The notes beneath the pieces are model-generated. The model was not told where the DNA came from. It searched no databases and was given only the letters and a program-made list of their open reading frames with translations. From Bacteroidota bacterium (lineage in GTDB: Bacteria > Bacteroidota > Bacteroidia > Chitinophagales > Saprospiraceae): a stretch of DNA of 64,000 nt. Within the stretch, counting starts at the first letter, position 1. Each line of letters starts with the position of its first letter. The translations under genes and the position numbers were made by a program. Of this stretch, positions 16,798-25,488 are shown piece by piece. Location: positions 1-64,000 of the forward strand of contig WGNL01000036.1 of NCBI GenBank assembly GCA_016124585.1, read 5' to 3'.

Positions 16798-17535
16798 ATG
16801 TCTAATTGGGTGTTTAATAGTGAGCTTCTAACAGGTTTTGGGTGCCTTCTTCAAGACCATTGGAAAAGGATAGATTTAGAATTGGAATATCATGAAAAAT
16901 TGCTAAAATCCATCTTGACACTACTCGATAAAGAGTTTGAGAACCTGACCATAGACTATGAAAGAATACGGGCAAGCAGTATTGATGAATTAGGGGGCAG
17001 TACATTGTTAGAAGAATTAGATGAAGAAGGTTACAATTTTGAAAATTATAATGCTGTTTATTCAAATTCGCTTTACATAAATATATACACAATTTTTGAA
17101 AACTCACTGCTTGGTATATGTGAGAATTCATTTGCCAAGGATATATATGGAAATACAAAAAGGAAAGATGGCGAAAGCCTAATAGCTTACTATTTTAGGG
17201 TTGTAGAGAAAGCTTCCAAAACAAGCAATGATGAATTAAGAGATGAATTAAAAGTAGTGGATAAAGCCTACCGAAAATTAAGAAATAAACTTGTACATAA
17301 CCGCTATTTATGTTCTGTTAACGATTTTGAGGTTTTAAAAGACCTCAATGGCGTTTCATTCTTAAACGATGGCTTATATCAAAACAAGTACAGAATAGTC
17401 ATTAGTGACCAAGAGTTCTTGGTTAGATTCATTAGAAGGATAAGAGAATTGATAAAAGGAATCTATGTCTTTTACCATAATGAAATGATTGAACTGAACT
17501 TTAAGAGGAAAAAAGCAGCCGGAGAAACACCTTAA
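16798..17535 (+). CDS. Hypothetical protein with HEPN-like RNxxxH motif
   Basis: A 245-residue predicted cytoplasmic, mostly helical protein, not recognised as a named family. Residues ~10-60 look coiled (LELEYHEKLLKSILTLLDKEF). Near residue 163 the phrase YRKLRNKLVHNR contains RNKLVH, matching the Rx4-6H active-site pattern of HEPN ribonucleases and typical of RiboL-PSP-HEPN or MAE_28990-type proteins. The gene is markedly A+T-rich compared with the flanking genes and interrupts the sigma/anti-sigma neighbourhood, which suggests recent transfer. No partner antitoxin gene is adjacent. Confidence 0.7.
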   Translation: MSNWVFNSELLTGFGCLLQDHWKRIDLELEYHEKLLKSILTLLDKEFENLTIDYERIRASSIDELGGSTLLEELDEEGYNFENYNAVYSNSLYINIYTIFENSLLGICENSFAKDIYGNTKRKDGESLIAYYFRVVEKASKTSNDELRDELKVVDKAYRKLRNKLVHNRYLCSVNDFEVLKDLNGVSFLNDGLYQNKYRIVISDQEFLVRFIRRIRELIKGIYVFYHNEMIELNFKRKKAAGETP

Positions 17536-17540
17536 CCTCT

Positions 17541-18233
17541 TCACCTCAACATCCTCCCATACACCTCCCGCACCCGTTGCGGTGTTGCCAGCCCCCGTGC
17601 CCATAGGTTGTACGCCACGAAATTGGCGATTTGCACCCGCAGCCAACTGTTGCGCTCGTACTTGCGGGCGGAGACGGTGCATTTGCAGGGCAGCATGGCG
17701 AAGTCGTAGCCAGCCCGCTTTGCCCGGCGCAGGAAGTCGTATTCCTCCATTGCCACAAAATTCGGGTCGTAGCCGCCGAGGCCGAAGTAGGTTTCACGGC
17801 GGATGAAAAACGTGCGGTCGCCGCCCTGTGTGAAGAACCACCGGAAACGAGTGAAATAGGCGTTCAGCCTCAACAGGGGGCGGTCGGAATCGAAGCAATA
17901 TTGGAAATTACCCATCAGCCAGCCTTTTTGCAGCGCCGCTTCGATGTCGGCGGCGAAGGAGGCGGGCGGCAGCACGTCGGCATGGACGAAATAGAGCACG
18001 TCGCCACGGCTCTGCCTTGCGCCGAAGTCCATTTGTGCCCCCCTGCCTTTTTGCGGCGAACTTATCACGGAAGCGCCCGCTTCCTTTGCCAATCGCACGG
18101 TATCGTCCTCACTGCCGCCGTCTACGACAATGATTTCCATAATAGTAGCGGCATGGGCATCAAGAATGCGACGGACTGTCTTTCCGATGTTCCGCTCCTC
18201 GTTGAAAGTGGGTATGATGACGCTTATTTGCAT
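17541..18233 (-). CDS. TIGR04283-family GT2 glycosyltransferase
   Basis: A 230-residue GT2-fold enzyme from the ATG at 18233: SVIIPTFNEERNIG at residues 4-17, VVDGGSEDDT near 45, the DxD-like YFVHADVLPP near 85 and VAMEEYDFLRRAKRAG near 180. This subfamily often neighbours TIGR04282 proteins, annotated as arsenosugar-biosynthesis-associated glycosyltransferases. No ArsM/ArsS-type arsenic genes are visible here, so the product is unknown. It is convergent with the HEPN-like gene with only 5 bp between them. Confidence 0.85.
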   Translation of the reverse strand: MQISVIIPTFNEERNIGKTVRRILDAHAATIMEIIVVDGGSEDDTVRLAKEAGASVISSPQKGRGAQMDFGARQSRGDVLYFVHADVLPPASFAADIEAALQKGWLMGNFQYCFDSDRPLLRLNAYFTRFRWFFTQGGDRTFFIRRETYFGLGGYDPNFVAMEEYDFLRRAKRAGYDFAMLPCKCTVSARKYERNSWLRVQIANFVAYNLWARGLATPQRVREVYGRMLR

Positions 18234-18334
18234 GAAAACCGTTTTGGTTTGGCTGCGCAAAATGGGTAGTTAAAATATCAATGTAGCTTTCATGGTGCAG
18301 AAAACTGGGGCAGATGTTCCGCCTTGGACATTTT

Positions 18335-18367
18335 TTTGACATACCAGTGTAGCGGGGGTTATTTTTG
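18335..18367 (+). promoter_or_regulatory. Bacteroidota-type promoter (TTTG / TATTTTTG)
   Basis: TTTG at 18335-18338 is followed after 21 nt by TATTTTTG at 18360-18367, matching the Bacteroidota -33/-7 consensus. It is correctly placed, about 95 bp upstream, to transcribe the zinc-finger gene at 18463. Confidence 0.6.
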
Positions 18368-18462
18368 CTTTCATTTTGAAAAAATAAACCCCAATCTTTG
18401 TCAGGAAACCGGGAACAAGCCAACCAATAGGGCGGTCAAACCAATCCCGGCAACGGGTTTTA

Positions 18463-18744
18463 TTGAAGGTTATGAAATTGATGAACAAGTTGATGCTATC
18501 GTGCGAGGCTGCCACGGGGCTGATGGAAAAACAGCACACCGGGGAGATTTCCTTTTTTGGGAAAATGCAGCTTGCCTTCCATACCAAGATGTGCGATGCC
18601 TGCCGCCGCTATGAGGAGCAGAGCAGGCTCATTGAGCGCTTGTTCAAGGTGAAGGAAAATGCCCCTGTTTCACCCGAGCTTGAAAAGGAATCAGCAGCGC
18701 TGGAGGAAAAAATCATCCAACAGCTGAATGGCCAAAAGCAATAG
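18463..18744 (+). CDS. Small zinc-finger anti-sigma-like protein
   Basis: A 93-residue soluble protein. It opens MKVMKLMNKLMLSCEAATGL and carries HTKMCDACRRYEEQS (HxxxCxxC) at about residues 40-54, the zinc site of ZAS/zf-HC2 anti-sigma domains; a preceding cysteine (C14) may be part of it. The rest is a charged helix. No membrane segment is present, so it would be a cytoplasmic regulator. The likely partner is the ECF sigma factor at 15291, now 2.6 kb away. The start is uncertain among several close ATGs. Confidence 0.7.
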   Translation: MKVMKLMNKLMLSCEAATGLMEKQHTGEISFFGKMQLAFHTKMCDACRRYEEQSRLIERLFKVKENAPVSPELEKESAALEEKIIQQLNGQKQ

Positions 18745-18861
18745 CGCCTCTCCTCTTCTTTCGTTTCCCATCATGCCAGTTTTGATTTGACCATATTTTG
18801 AACCATTGGCTACCTGCTTCGTGCGTATGTGCCATTTTTATGTGTATGAAAAACTCCTATT

Positions 18862-19422
18862 ATGGTCAAAACCATCAGGCCTGCAAAGGACGCCCAAGGA
18901 TTAATGCCGGGCGACAAAGCCCCCTTGTTCAAAGCGGACGACCTGCACGGTAGGCACTACTCCCTCGCCGATGCGCTCCAGCTTGGCCCAGTCGTGCTGA
19001 TATTTTACCGTGGCCAATGGTGTCCCATCTGCAATATGCACCTCAAGGCACTGCAAGACCAACTACCAGCGATTTATGAGCGGGGAGCTACGGTGGTAGC
19101 CGTTTCGCCCGAAAAATCGGAGTTCTTGAAAAGGACTTCCGAAAAGACGGGCGCTGAATTCACCCTGCTCTATGACGAGGGCTACAAAATCGCCGATGCT
19201 TTTGACGTGACATTCCAGCCGGGCAAGCTCCTTCGGGGCGTCTATAACACCGCCCTTCGTGCCGACCTCGAAAATGCCCATTCCGACGATTCGGAGCGGC
19301 TGCCCATCCCCGCCACTTTTATCATCAATAAATTCGGCGTGATAGTTTGGCGGCATTTTGACCCGAACTACATCAAGCGGTCGAAAGTGAAGGATATTTT
19401 GAAAAATTTACCAAAGGCATGA
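18862..19422 (+). CDS. Peroxiredoxin / AhpC-TSA family protein
   Basis: A 186-residue thioredoxin-fold protein. The active-site region VVLIFYRGQWCPICNMHL near residue 48 has CPIC, a second cysteine three residues after the first, typical of the peroxiredoxin-like (Prx-like2/AhpC-TSA) branch. It also has PATFIINKFGVIVW near 153. It should reduce peroxides in the cytoplasm, because no signal peptide is present. It precedes the membrane glycosyltransferase on the same strand by 76 bp. Confidence 0.88.
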   Translation: MVKTIRPAKDAQGLMPGDKAPLFKADDLHGRHYSLADALQLGPVVLIFYRGQWCPICNMHLKALQDQLPAIYERGATVVAVSPEKSEFLKRTSEKTGAEFTLLYDEGYKIADAFDVTFQPGKLLRGVYNTALRADLENAHSDDSERLPIPATFIINKFGVIVWRHFDPNYIKRSKVKDILKNLPKA

Positions 19423-19498
19423 AGTTGGAAAGTGGGAGCCTGCGCCTCGTGTCCGTCCATGCCTTGCCCCAAATTCCGTGTTTCACAAACTTAGCTGC

Positions 19499-21067
19499 AT
19501 GAACATCTTTTTGAACCTGACCTTTTTTGCCTACTGCGCCACGCTCGCAATCATTGCATTGTATTGCCTGCTGCAACTCCACCTGTTGTGGCACAGCCGC
19601 AAGGATAAGACCTCGCCCAAATCCTCCTTGGGGCGAATCCCCCACGTCACCGTGCAGCTCCCTATTTTCAACGAAAAATATGTGGTGGAGCGGCTAATAG
19701 ATGCCGTGATGCAACTCGACTACCCCAAGGACCGCTTCGAGGTTCAGGTGCTCGACGACAGCACTGACGAGACGGTGGACATCGTGCGCCGCAAAGTGGA
19801 AGCTTACCGACGTCGGGGCTTCAACATCCAGCAAATACAGCGGGAACGGCGGCAAGGCTTTAAGGCGGGTGCCCTGCGGGACGGCATGGCAACAGCACAG
19901 GGCGAGTTCATCGCCATCTTCGATGCCGATTTTTTGCCAAAACCTGACTTCCTTCGGAAAACGTTGCCCGTTTTTTCCGATGAAAAAACCGGCGTGGTGC
20001 AGACCCGTTGGGAACACCTCAACGAGCGCTACTCGCTGCTCACCCGCTTGCAGGCGCTCATGCTCAACGTACATTTCCGGGTGGAGCAACAGGGGCGGTT
20101 CGCTGGGGGCTACCTCCTCCAGTTCAACGGCACGGCGGGCGTCTGGCGGCGCAGTACCATCGAGGACGCCGGGGGCTGGCAGCCCGACACCCTCACCGAG
20201 GACCTCGACCTGAGCATGAGGGCGCAGCTAAGAGGCTGGAAAATAAGCTACCAAGATGGTGTAGGCTCGCCCGCCGAGCTACCCGCCGAGATGAACGGGC
20301 TGAAATCGCAGCAGTTCCGCTGGATGAAGGGCGGTGCACAGGTAGCCCGCAAGATGCTGCCGAAGCTGTGGCAATCCGGGCTGGGGTTCCCCCAAAAACT
20401 TCATGCCACGTTGCAATTGCTCGGCAGTTCGATATTCCCGGTCATACTGCTCATGGGCTTGACGAGCTTGCCTGTTTTTCTTTTTTGGGAAAAAATGCAG
20501 TCCGATAGCGACCCCCTGCTGTGGGGCATGGGCGGGCTCGCTGCCTTCGTGGCGGTGCAGGTGGCAGCCAACGCTGTCCCTTCGGGCAAAAACGGCGGCA
20601 TTGCATGGCGGCTTTTCCGGCTGGTCTTGTTGCTTCCTGTTTTCATGGCAATGATGATGGGGCTTGCGCTGCACAATTCCATTGCCGTTGTGGAGGGCTG
20701 GCTGGGCAAGCAGTCCGCCTTTGTGCGCACACCAAAGTTCAACATCCAATCCGCAACGGACAGCTTTAGCCGCCGGGCTTACCTTTCTGCCAAAATCACG
20801 CCCCTCACCATACTTGAAGGCTTATTGGCATTGGTGTTTTTGGCAGCCTCGGCCTGGGCGATGACTTCAGGAAATTATAGTTTCCTGTGGCTGCACGGTT
20901 CATTGGCGGTAGGCTATGGGCTGGTTTTCCTTTATTCCCTGAGGCATTTGTCGAGGAGGAAAAGGCGGGCATTAGGCCCCGCTGCCAAACCTGAATTGGT
21001 GGGAAGTTCCGCCTGCGAATCCTTACTGGAAAAGGATGCGGCAGCGATAGGCGGCACTTTCCCGTGA
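19499..21067 (+). CDS. Membrane GT2 glycosyltransferase, cellulose/glucomannan-synthase-like
   Basis: A 522-residue processive-type GT2 from the ATG at 19499. A first TM helix (residues ~3-24) precedes a catalytic domain with LPIFNEKYVVERL, VLDDSTDET, IFDADFLPKPDFL, the acceptor-site TEDLDLSMRA and QQFRWMKGG (QxxRW). Four or five TM helices follow from about residue 310, giving the CESA/CslA topology. The likely activity is polymerisation of a beta-linked polysaccharide. The product cannot be deduced, and no BcsB-like partner is nearby. Confidence 0.88.
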   Translation: MNIFLNLTFFAYCATLAIIALYCLLQLHLLWHSRKDKTSPKSSLGRIPHVTVQLPIFNEKYVVERLIDAVMQLDYPKDRFEVQVLDDSTDETVDIVRRKVEAYRRRGFNIQQIQRERRQGFKAGALRDGMATAQGEFIAIFDADFLPKPDFLRKTLPVFSDEKTGVVQTRWEHLNERYSLLTRLQALMLNVHFRVEQQGRFAGGYLLQFNGTAGVWRRSTIEDAGGWQPDTLTEDLDLSMRAQLRGWKISYQDGVGSPAELPAEMNGLKSQQFRWMKGGAQVARKMLPKLWQSGLGFPQKLHATLQLLGSSIFPVILLMGLTSLPVFLFWEKMQSDSDPLLWGMGGLAAFVAVQVAANAVPSGKNGGIAWRLFRLVLLLPVFMAMMMGLALHNSIAVVEGWLGKQSAFVRTPKFNIQSATDSFSRRAYLSAKITPLTILEGLLALVFLAASAWAMTSGNYSFLWLHGSLAVGYGLVFLYSLRHLSRRKRRALGPAAKPELVGSSACESLLEKDAAAIGGTFP

Positions 21068-21146
21068 CTGTCTGAAAGCTGACAAATACGTTTTGTCAGG
21101 AAATCCAGCCATGCACTACTAAGCAGGGGAACAAAAAATCCTGCGC

Positions 21147-21839
21147 ATGATGACCATTGCTGTTACAAGCGAAAGAATACCCACCCTTGTGCCTGTTTCT
21201 TTTCAGGCATCCTGTTTTGAAATCCTGTTTGAAAAAACGCCTGAAACCATCCTCCGGCGTGGCGAAACCATTTTTACCGACCGGGGTTCGCACCATTACC
21301 TCTGGTTAGTGACGAAGGGCATGGTCAAACTGTACTCCTATCACGACGGGCGGGAGGTACTGGAAGACTATTACCACCCCGGCGAAGTGGTGAACTGCGA
21401 AGCCCTTTTCGGGAATGAACGGCAGAATGTAGCTGCCGAAGCCATCTCCCAACCAACTGCCGTGAAGAAAATCCCGATTGAGGCGGTCCGGCAGGCAATG
21501 CGCAACAACCTTGCCCTGCACGGAGAGGTGCTTGCCAATATTTCCGCCTCCCTTGCCCGCACCAAGGAGCGGCTTTGGCGGGTCACCATGCTGAGTTCGC
21601 CGCAACGGGTCGTCCATTTTCTGATAAGCCACGTCAAAACGGCGGGTCGGAAGGTAGGCTACGAATGGGTCGTTCAACCTGCCCTCACGCATCAGGAAAT
21701 GAGCTTGATGGCGGGTACGGGCAGACAGACCGTCACCACCGTGCTCAACGAACTAAAACGGGAGGGCCTCGTACATTTTACCCGCAATTATTTGATTGTG
21801 AGGGACTTGGAAGCGTTGGATAAATATATTTTTGAATGA
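21147..21839 (+). CDS. Crp/Fnr-family transcriptional regulator
   Basis: A 230-residue regulator. The cNMP-like beta-barrel runs from LRRGETIFTDRG (residue ~32) through LWLVTKGMVKLYSYHDGREV and YYHPGEVVNCEALFG. The long dimer helix and winged helix (HQEMSLMAGTGRQTVTTVLNELKREG) occupy the last 60 residues. No FNR-type cysteine cluster is visible. It could regulate the upstream glycosyltransferase or peroxiredoxin, but no binding site was identified. It is convergent with the Omp85 gene, 3 bp apart. Confidence 0.9.
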   Translation: MMTIAVTSERIPTLVPVSFQASCFEILFEKTPETILRRGETIFTDRGSHHYLWLVTKGMVKLYSYHDGREVLEDYYHPGEVVNCEALFGNERQNVAAEAISQPTAVKKIPIEAVRQAMRNNLALHGEVLANISASLARTKERLWRVTMLSSPQRVVHFLISHVKTAGRKVGYEWVVQPALTHQEMSLMAGTGRQTVTTVLNELKREGLVHFTRNYLIVRDLEALDKYIFE

Positions 21840-21842
21840 TTT

Positions 21843-22946
21843 TCAAAACGCCTCCCGCACCGTCAAATAAGGCAGCACCTCGCCATCTTCGTTCGCCGCC
21901 ACGTCTAAGCGCAGGTTGATATGGTCTTTCTTGGAAAGCATGAAGCGCAGCCCTGCGCCATACGTGAAATGTGTTTTTTGCCTGAAAAGCCTTTCTGCAT
22001 CTGGGGAAACCGCCCCTGCCCCGCCGAACACCACCGCCCCGAACCTGCCTTTCAGCACCGCTCGGTACTCCGCTTGAAGCGTCCACAGGTTCTTGTCACG
22101 GTGCCTGCCCTCGAAATAGCCCCGCATCTTTTTCGGTCCGCCGATGAACGCCAGTTGCTGGAACGGCACCTCGCCCTGCGTGAAAACCAGCCAGGCGTTG
22201 ACCGCCACGACGTGTTTTTTGTTGTTGGAAAAATAGCCCACCGCATCCAGCGAAAGCCTTGCGAAGTTGAAATCGCTGCCGAGCGCTTTGCCGTTGATGA
22301 ACGCCTCTGCCTCTGCCCAGTAGCCTTTGGTTGGGTAAAAAATTTGGTCACGGCTGTCGAAGTTCCAGACCAGCCCCGTGCCGGACACAACCCCACCCTT
22401 GCTGCCCGTGATGCCGCCCAAATCGAGGATGCCACCCTGTTCGATGCCCGTGATGCGGTAGTCGTCCCACCAGTAGCGCAAGCCGAGGTAATGGTGCGGG
22501 GCGACCAGCCGGAGCAGGTTCAGCCGCAGGCGTGGGTAGTTCACGTCGTAGCTTTCTTCGCTTTCCTTGCGGGTCTCGTTGCCATTTCCGAAGAACTGAT
22601 AGACGTAGCGGTAGTAGCCCAGTTCGCCATTGGCTTGCCAAGTCTCGTCTTTTGAAAACAACTGGAAAGGCAGGTACAGCAGCAGTTGTTGTTCCTGCGT
22701 GTAGGCAAAGCCGAGGGTGATTTGCGAGGGACGTGCCTCCTCCGCCTGCCCCCGTGTGCGAAAGGCGTAGAGTGCAGCGATGCCACCTGCCCAACGGGTT
22801 TCGGGCGTGTAGTAAACAATGGGGATGGGGATGAAACTGCTCTTGCGGAGGAGCTTTTCGTGATGAGCCGAATCGGTCTGCGGGGTTTGGGCATGGAGCG
22901 CCGCCAGTGGCAGCAAAATACAGGCAATCAAAACAATGGGTCTCAT
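21843..22946 (-). CDS. Omp85/BamA-like surface antigen barrel without POTRA domains
   Basis: A 367-residue outer-membrane protein with a signal peptide (MRPIVLIACILLPLAALHA). The remainder is beta-strand periodic and ends in TVREAF. Family marks include WNFDSRDQIFYPTKGYWAEAE and FIGGPKKMRGYFEGRHRDKN, corresponding to the Bac_surface_Ag (xRGY) loop inside the barrel. It is much shorter than BamA and has no POTRA repeats, so it is more like patatin-associated or stand-alone Omp85 barrels. Its function is unknown. Confidence 0.87.
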   Translation of the reverse strand: MRPIVLIACILLPLAALHAQTPQTDSAHHEKLLRKSSFIPIPIVYYTPETRWAGGIAALYAFRTRGQAEEARPSQITLGFAYTQEQQLLLYLPFQLFSKDETWQANGELGYYRYVYQFFGNGNETRKESEESYDVNYPRLRLNLLRLVAPHHYLGLRYWWDDYRITGIEQGGILDLGGITGSKGGVVSGTGLVWNFDSRDQIFYPTKGYWAEAEAFINGKALGSDFNFARLSLDAVGYFSNNKKHVVAVNAWLVFTQGEVPFQQLAFIGGPKKMRGYFEGRHRDKNLWTLQAEYRAVLKGRFGAVVFGGAGAVSPDAERLFRQKTHFTYGAGLRFMLSKKDHINLRLDVAANEDGEVLPYLTVREAF

Positions 22947-23069
22947 GGTCGGAACAGGTTTGCGGAATGATACGGCATTAAACCTGTTTGCCAGTAAAAA
23001 CGATGGGCGGGCGGGCTAAAATCTGAAGGGTTGGTCTTTGGGTGGACAATGGCGACCGGAGGACGTCTG

Positions 23070-23921
23070 CTACCCCTTGGTCTGGCTACGGTATGCCGAA
23101 GGCGTACACGCATATTTCTCCTTGAATGCCACATTGAAATTTGCCAAATCATTGAAGCCGCAATCGAAGGCTATCTCGCCGATGTGGAGGTCGGTGGCTT
23201 GCAGTAATGCGGCGGCTTTTTCCAGTTTCCTGTTCTTGAAATACCTGCCGGGGCTGTCGTTGTACAGCCGCTTGAATTCCCGTTTGAAAGAGGAAATGCT
23301 GAGGTTGGTCACCTCCGCCAATGCTTCCAATGTTGGGTTGCTGAAAATATTCGCCTCGACGATTTCTTTGAAGCTGAACGCCTGCGGCTCGAACAGGCGT
23401 GCCAGGATTTCCCGGACAGCGGGGGCATTGTCCGTATTGGCGAGCAGCAGGAAAAGCTCTTTTAGCTTTACGACCAACAGTTCCTCGCTGGTCAGTTCAG
23501 GATATTGAAAATAGAACAAGATGTGGTCGAAGTATTTCTGCAACAGTTCCTCGCCCCGTACTTTGACCATCGTGCTTTTTGGGGAATTCCCGTGGTTTTT
23601 TGCCAAAAAGGATGGTACTTCGTTCTGATAGACTTTTTTCAAAACATCGGGGTAAAAATGGACAGCCACCGCTTCGTAGGTATGGGTGCTCCGGGACGGG
23701 AACATCCTGAAAAAATAGCTGCCGCATTTCATCAAAACCGCTTCTTTTTCCTGAACGATGGCTGCCCCGGTTGTCGAAACGGGGTTGAGATTTCCGTTCA
23801 GCACATACAGAAAACAAGCCTCGTCGGGCATGGGGTAAGCCCGTTTGTGCGGCGGCTTCACGACGGCTTTTTCAAAAAGCATTTTGCCGTACAAGTTCAA
23901 GGTTTGGTGTTCAATCAGCAT
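23070..23921 (-). CDS. AraC-family transcriptional regulator
   Basis: A 283-residue regulator from the ATG at 23921; codons upstream of this run through a perfect hairpin and are unlikely to be translated. The N-terminal half is a cupin-like sensor region. The C-terminal ~100 residues hold two HTH motifs: LEALAEVTNLSISSFKREFK and HIGEIAFDCGFNDLANFNVAFK, ending TPSAYRSQ. The DoxX gene lies directly upstream on the same strand and may be its target. Confidence 0.9.
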   Translation of the reverse strand: MLIEHQTLNLYGKMLFEKAVVKPPHKRAYPMPDEACFLYVLNGNLNPVSTTGAAIVQEKEAVLMKCGSYFFRMFPSRSTHTYEAVAVHFYPDVLKKVYQNEVPSFLAKNHGNSPKSTMVKVRGEELLQKYFDHILFYFQYPELTSEELLVVKLKELFLLLANTDNAPAVREILARLFEPQAFSFKEIVEANIFSNPTLEALAEVTNLSISSFKREFKRLYNDSPGRYFKNRKLEKAAALLQATDLHIGEIAFDCGFNDLANFNVAFKEKYACTPSAYRSQTKG

Positions 23922-23941
23922 AGTTGAAATGGCTGGAGGAA

Positions 23942-23973
23942 CGTTTACCAAACTTTTTGAAGTTTGGTAAACG
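23942..23973. terminator. Perfect 14-bp hairpin between doxX-like and AraC genes
   Basis: CGTTTACCAAACTT (23942-23955) and AAGTTTGGTAAACG (23960-23973) pair completely around a 4-nt loop. It lies 38 bp downstream of the DoxX stop and 21 bp upstream of the AraC start. It lacks a long T-run on the minus strand, so it may be an operator for the AraC gene as well as or instead of a terminator. Confidence 0.55.
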
Positions 23974-24010
23974 CAGCCCTCAAACGTAGTCTTTAATTTG
24001 CAACAATGGG

Positions 24011-24433
24011 CTAAACGGCCATTTTGGCATCCCTGCTCCATTTGCCACCGCCCTTCACCATCACCAGCAGCGCCATGATGATGACTATGACAGGCATAAT
24101 GGGCGCTTGCGGCTGTGACGGGAAAGCCCCTGGATGGCTGACGGTCAGGTGAACATACACCGCCACGAACATGATGGGCAAAATCATGGCTGCCGCTATC
24201 CTCGAATAATGACCCACAAGCAGGACGATGCCCAGGACGACTTCAAATATCGGTACGAACCAATAGTTAAAGGTATAGAACGGGATGTTGGCTTCCTTCA
24301 GTTGGATGGACCAGGCGGCGGCATAGTCCGAAAGGAAGAGTTTCATCAGCCCCGTCATCAGGAACATAATGCCAAGCATGATGCGGACGATGCCTATGGC
24401 GTAGTTGGGCTGGGTGCGGTTCAGGTTTTCCAT
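24011..24433 (-). CDS. DoxX-family membrane protein
   Basis: A 140-residue protein from the ATG at 24433 with four TM helices: IGIVRIMLGIMFLMTGLMKLF, WFVPIFEVVLGIVLLVGHY, AAMILPIMFVAVYVHL and PIMPVIVIIMALLVMV. This is the DoxX/DoxD topology. Members are often redox-linked or simply housekeeping membrane proteins. It may be under control of the AraC regulator encoded just downstream. Confidence 0.85.
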   Translation of the reverse strand: MENLNRTQPNYAIGIVRIMLGIMFLMTGLMKLFLSDYAAAWSIQLKEANIPFYTFNYWFVPIFEVVLGIVLLVGHYSRIAAAMILPIMFVAVYVHLTVSHPGAFPSQPQAPIMPVIVIIMALLVMVKGGGKWSRDAKMAV

Positions 24434-24822
24434 TTCAATCAAATTTTGGTGAAACAATGGCGCAAAGATGTGGGGACGTACAGAGGATGCCTTTTGTGAA
24501 TCGGGTCAAATGTTTTGTGGTTTGGGTCAGGGGGTTCGATTTTGGAGATTGCCTGCCAACGGTGATTTGCAAGCCGCCCGACATGCCCAATGTCCCGGTC
24601 GGGACATAGCTAACAAATTGATTATTAACCACTTTTGGATGTCCATGGCTGGACGTTATTGCAAGGGTTTATGCCGCTATTTTGCATTACTTCTTCAAAA
24701 GAAGAATTTTATTTAGGTGATAGGTTTGAAAGGTTTGGCGTGGTTGAAAGAAAGCGAACACCTCCGTTTTCCTACCCACTTTAAACCTTTCACTACTTTT
24801 CTAACACACAAAAAGAATCGTT
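24434..24822. other. Intergenic region with palindrome, no gene seen
   Basis: About 390 bp without a credible coding sequence. It contains the perfect palindrome TGTCCCG-GT-CGGGACA (24591-24606) and a small TTCTTcaaAAGAA hairpin near 24690. It separates divergent DoxX and lipoprotein genes, so the palindrome could be an operator for one of them. Confidence 0.5.
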
Positions 24823-25239
24823 ATGAAAAGATTACGCTTTTTGGCGCTTATGCTGCCGCTCCTCCTGCTGATTGCCTGCAACAAGGAGGAAGACCTCCCC
24901 GCTACTGACTATGTGATGATAAAATTCGTGAACAAAACGGGAAAGGACGTTGAGAACTTGTCGGTTAGCCGTGCCAGCATTGGTGATTTAAAGAAAGGAA
25001 GCACCAGTGCAGAATATTTCAGCTATGAAAAATTTGGGCAGCAGTACGGATATGGACTTGTAGAAGCGGCAGCTACCATAAATGACAAGCGCTATCTTAC
25101 TGGGTCTGCCTGCCAAGGCATTTGCGACACGCCAAGCGCACCGCACGGAACCTGGCTCAAGCCGGGGTATTACAAGGTTTCCGTACATATCTCCAACGAA
25201 GGCGGTGGCAACTACCTGGTGTACAAAATGATGGATTGA
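24823..25239 (+). CDS. Hypothetical lipoprotein
   Basis: A 138-residue protein with a clear lipoprotein signal (MKRLRFLALMLPLLLLIAC). The mature part (NKEEDLPATDYVMIKFVNKT onward) looks beta-rich and includes two cysteines in SACQGICDTPSAPHG that could form a disulfide or bind a metal. I do not recognise a family. It is a single gene closed by a terminator. Confidence 0.75.
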   Translation: MKRLRFLALMLPLLLLIACNKEEDLPATDYVMIKFVNKTGKDVENLSVSRASIGDLKKGSTSAEYFSYEKFGQQYGYGLVEAAATINDKRYLTGSACQGICDTPSAPHGTWLKPGYYKVSVHISNEGGGNYLVYKMMD

Positions 25240-25295
25240 GGATAGTTCCAAAGAATGGTTTTTTGGGGTTAATAAGCTGGAATTCCAGCGGTTCC

Positions 25296-25329
25296 GCCAG
25301 CGGCTTTGCCGCTGTGCGGGATTTTTTTC
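25296..25329 (+). terminator. Terminator after the lipoprotein gene
   Basis: CAGCGGC-TTT-GCCGCTG (25298-25314) followed a few bases later by T7 (25322-25328). It lies 58 bp after the lipoprotein stop. Confidence 0.7.
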
Positions 25330-25398
25330 TTAGCATGAAGAATTGGTGTTTTCATAAGTGGTTTTGGTGAAAAGAGGTTTGAATAAGCTGTACACAGC

Positions 25399-25440
25399 AA
25401 ATCCCCGCCGATGGCAGACTGCCATCGGACGGGGATTTTT
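25399..25440 (+). terminator. Long bidirectional terminator hairpin
   Basis: AATCCCCG/CGGGGATT outer arms and CGATGGCA/TGCCATCG inner arms around GAC, followed by T5. It lies between the lipoprotein gene and the convergent thioredoxin-reductase gene and can serve both. Confidence 0.8.
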
Positions 25441-25488
25441 GTTGCGCTCACCTCAACAATTTGATTTGCTTATCCTCAAAACTGGTTT

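Noticed and set aside
24435-24632. 65-codon minus-strand ORF in the DoxX-lipoprotein gap
   Set aside because: Low-complexity composition, and it spans a palindrome and the DoxX promoter side.
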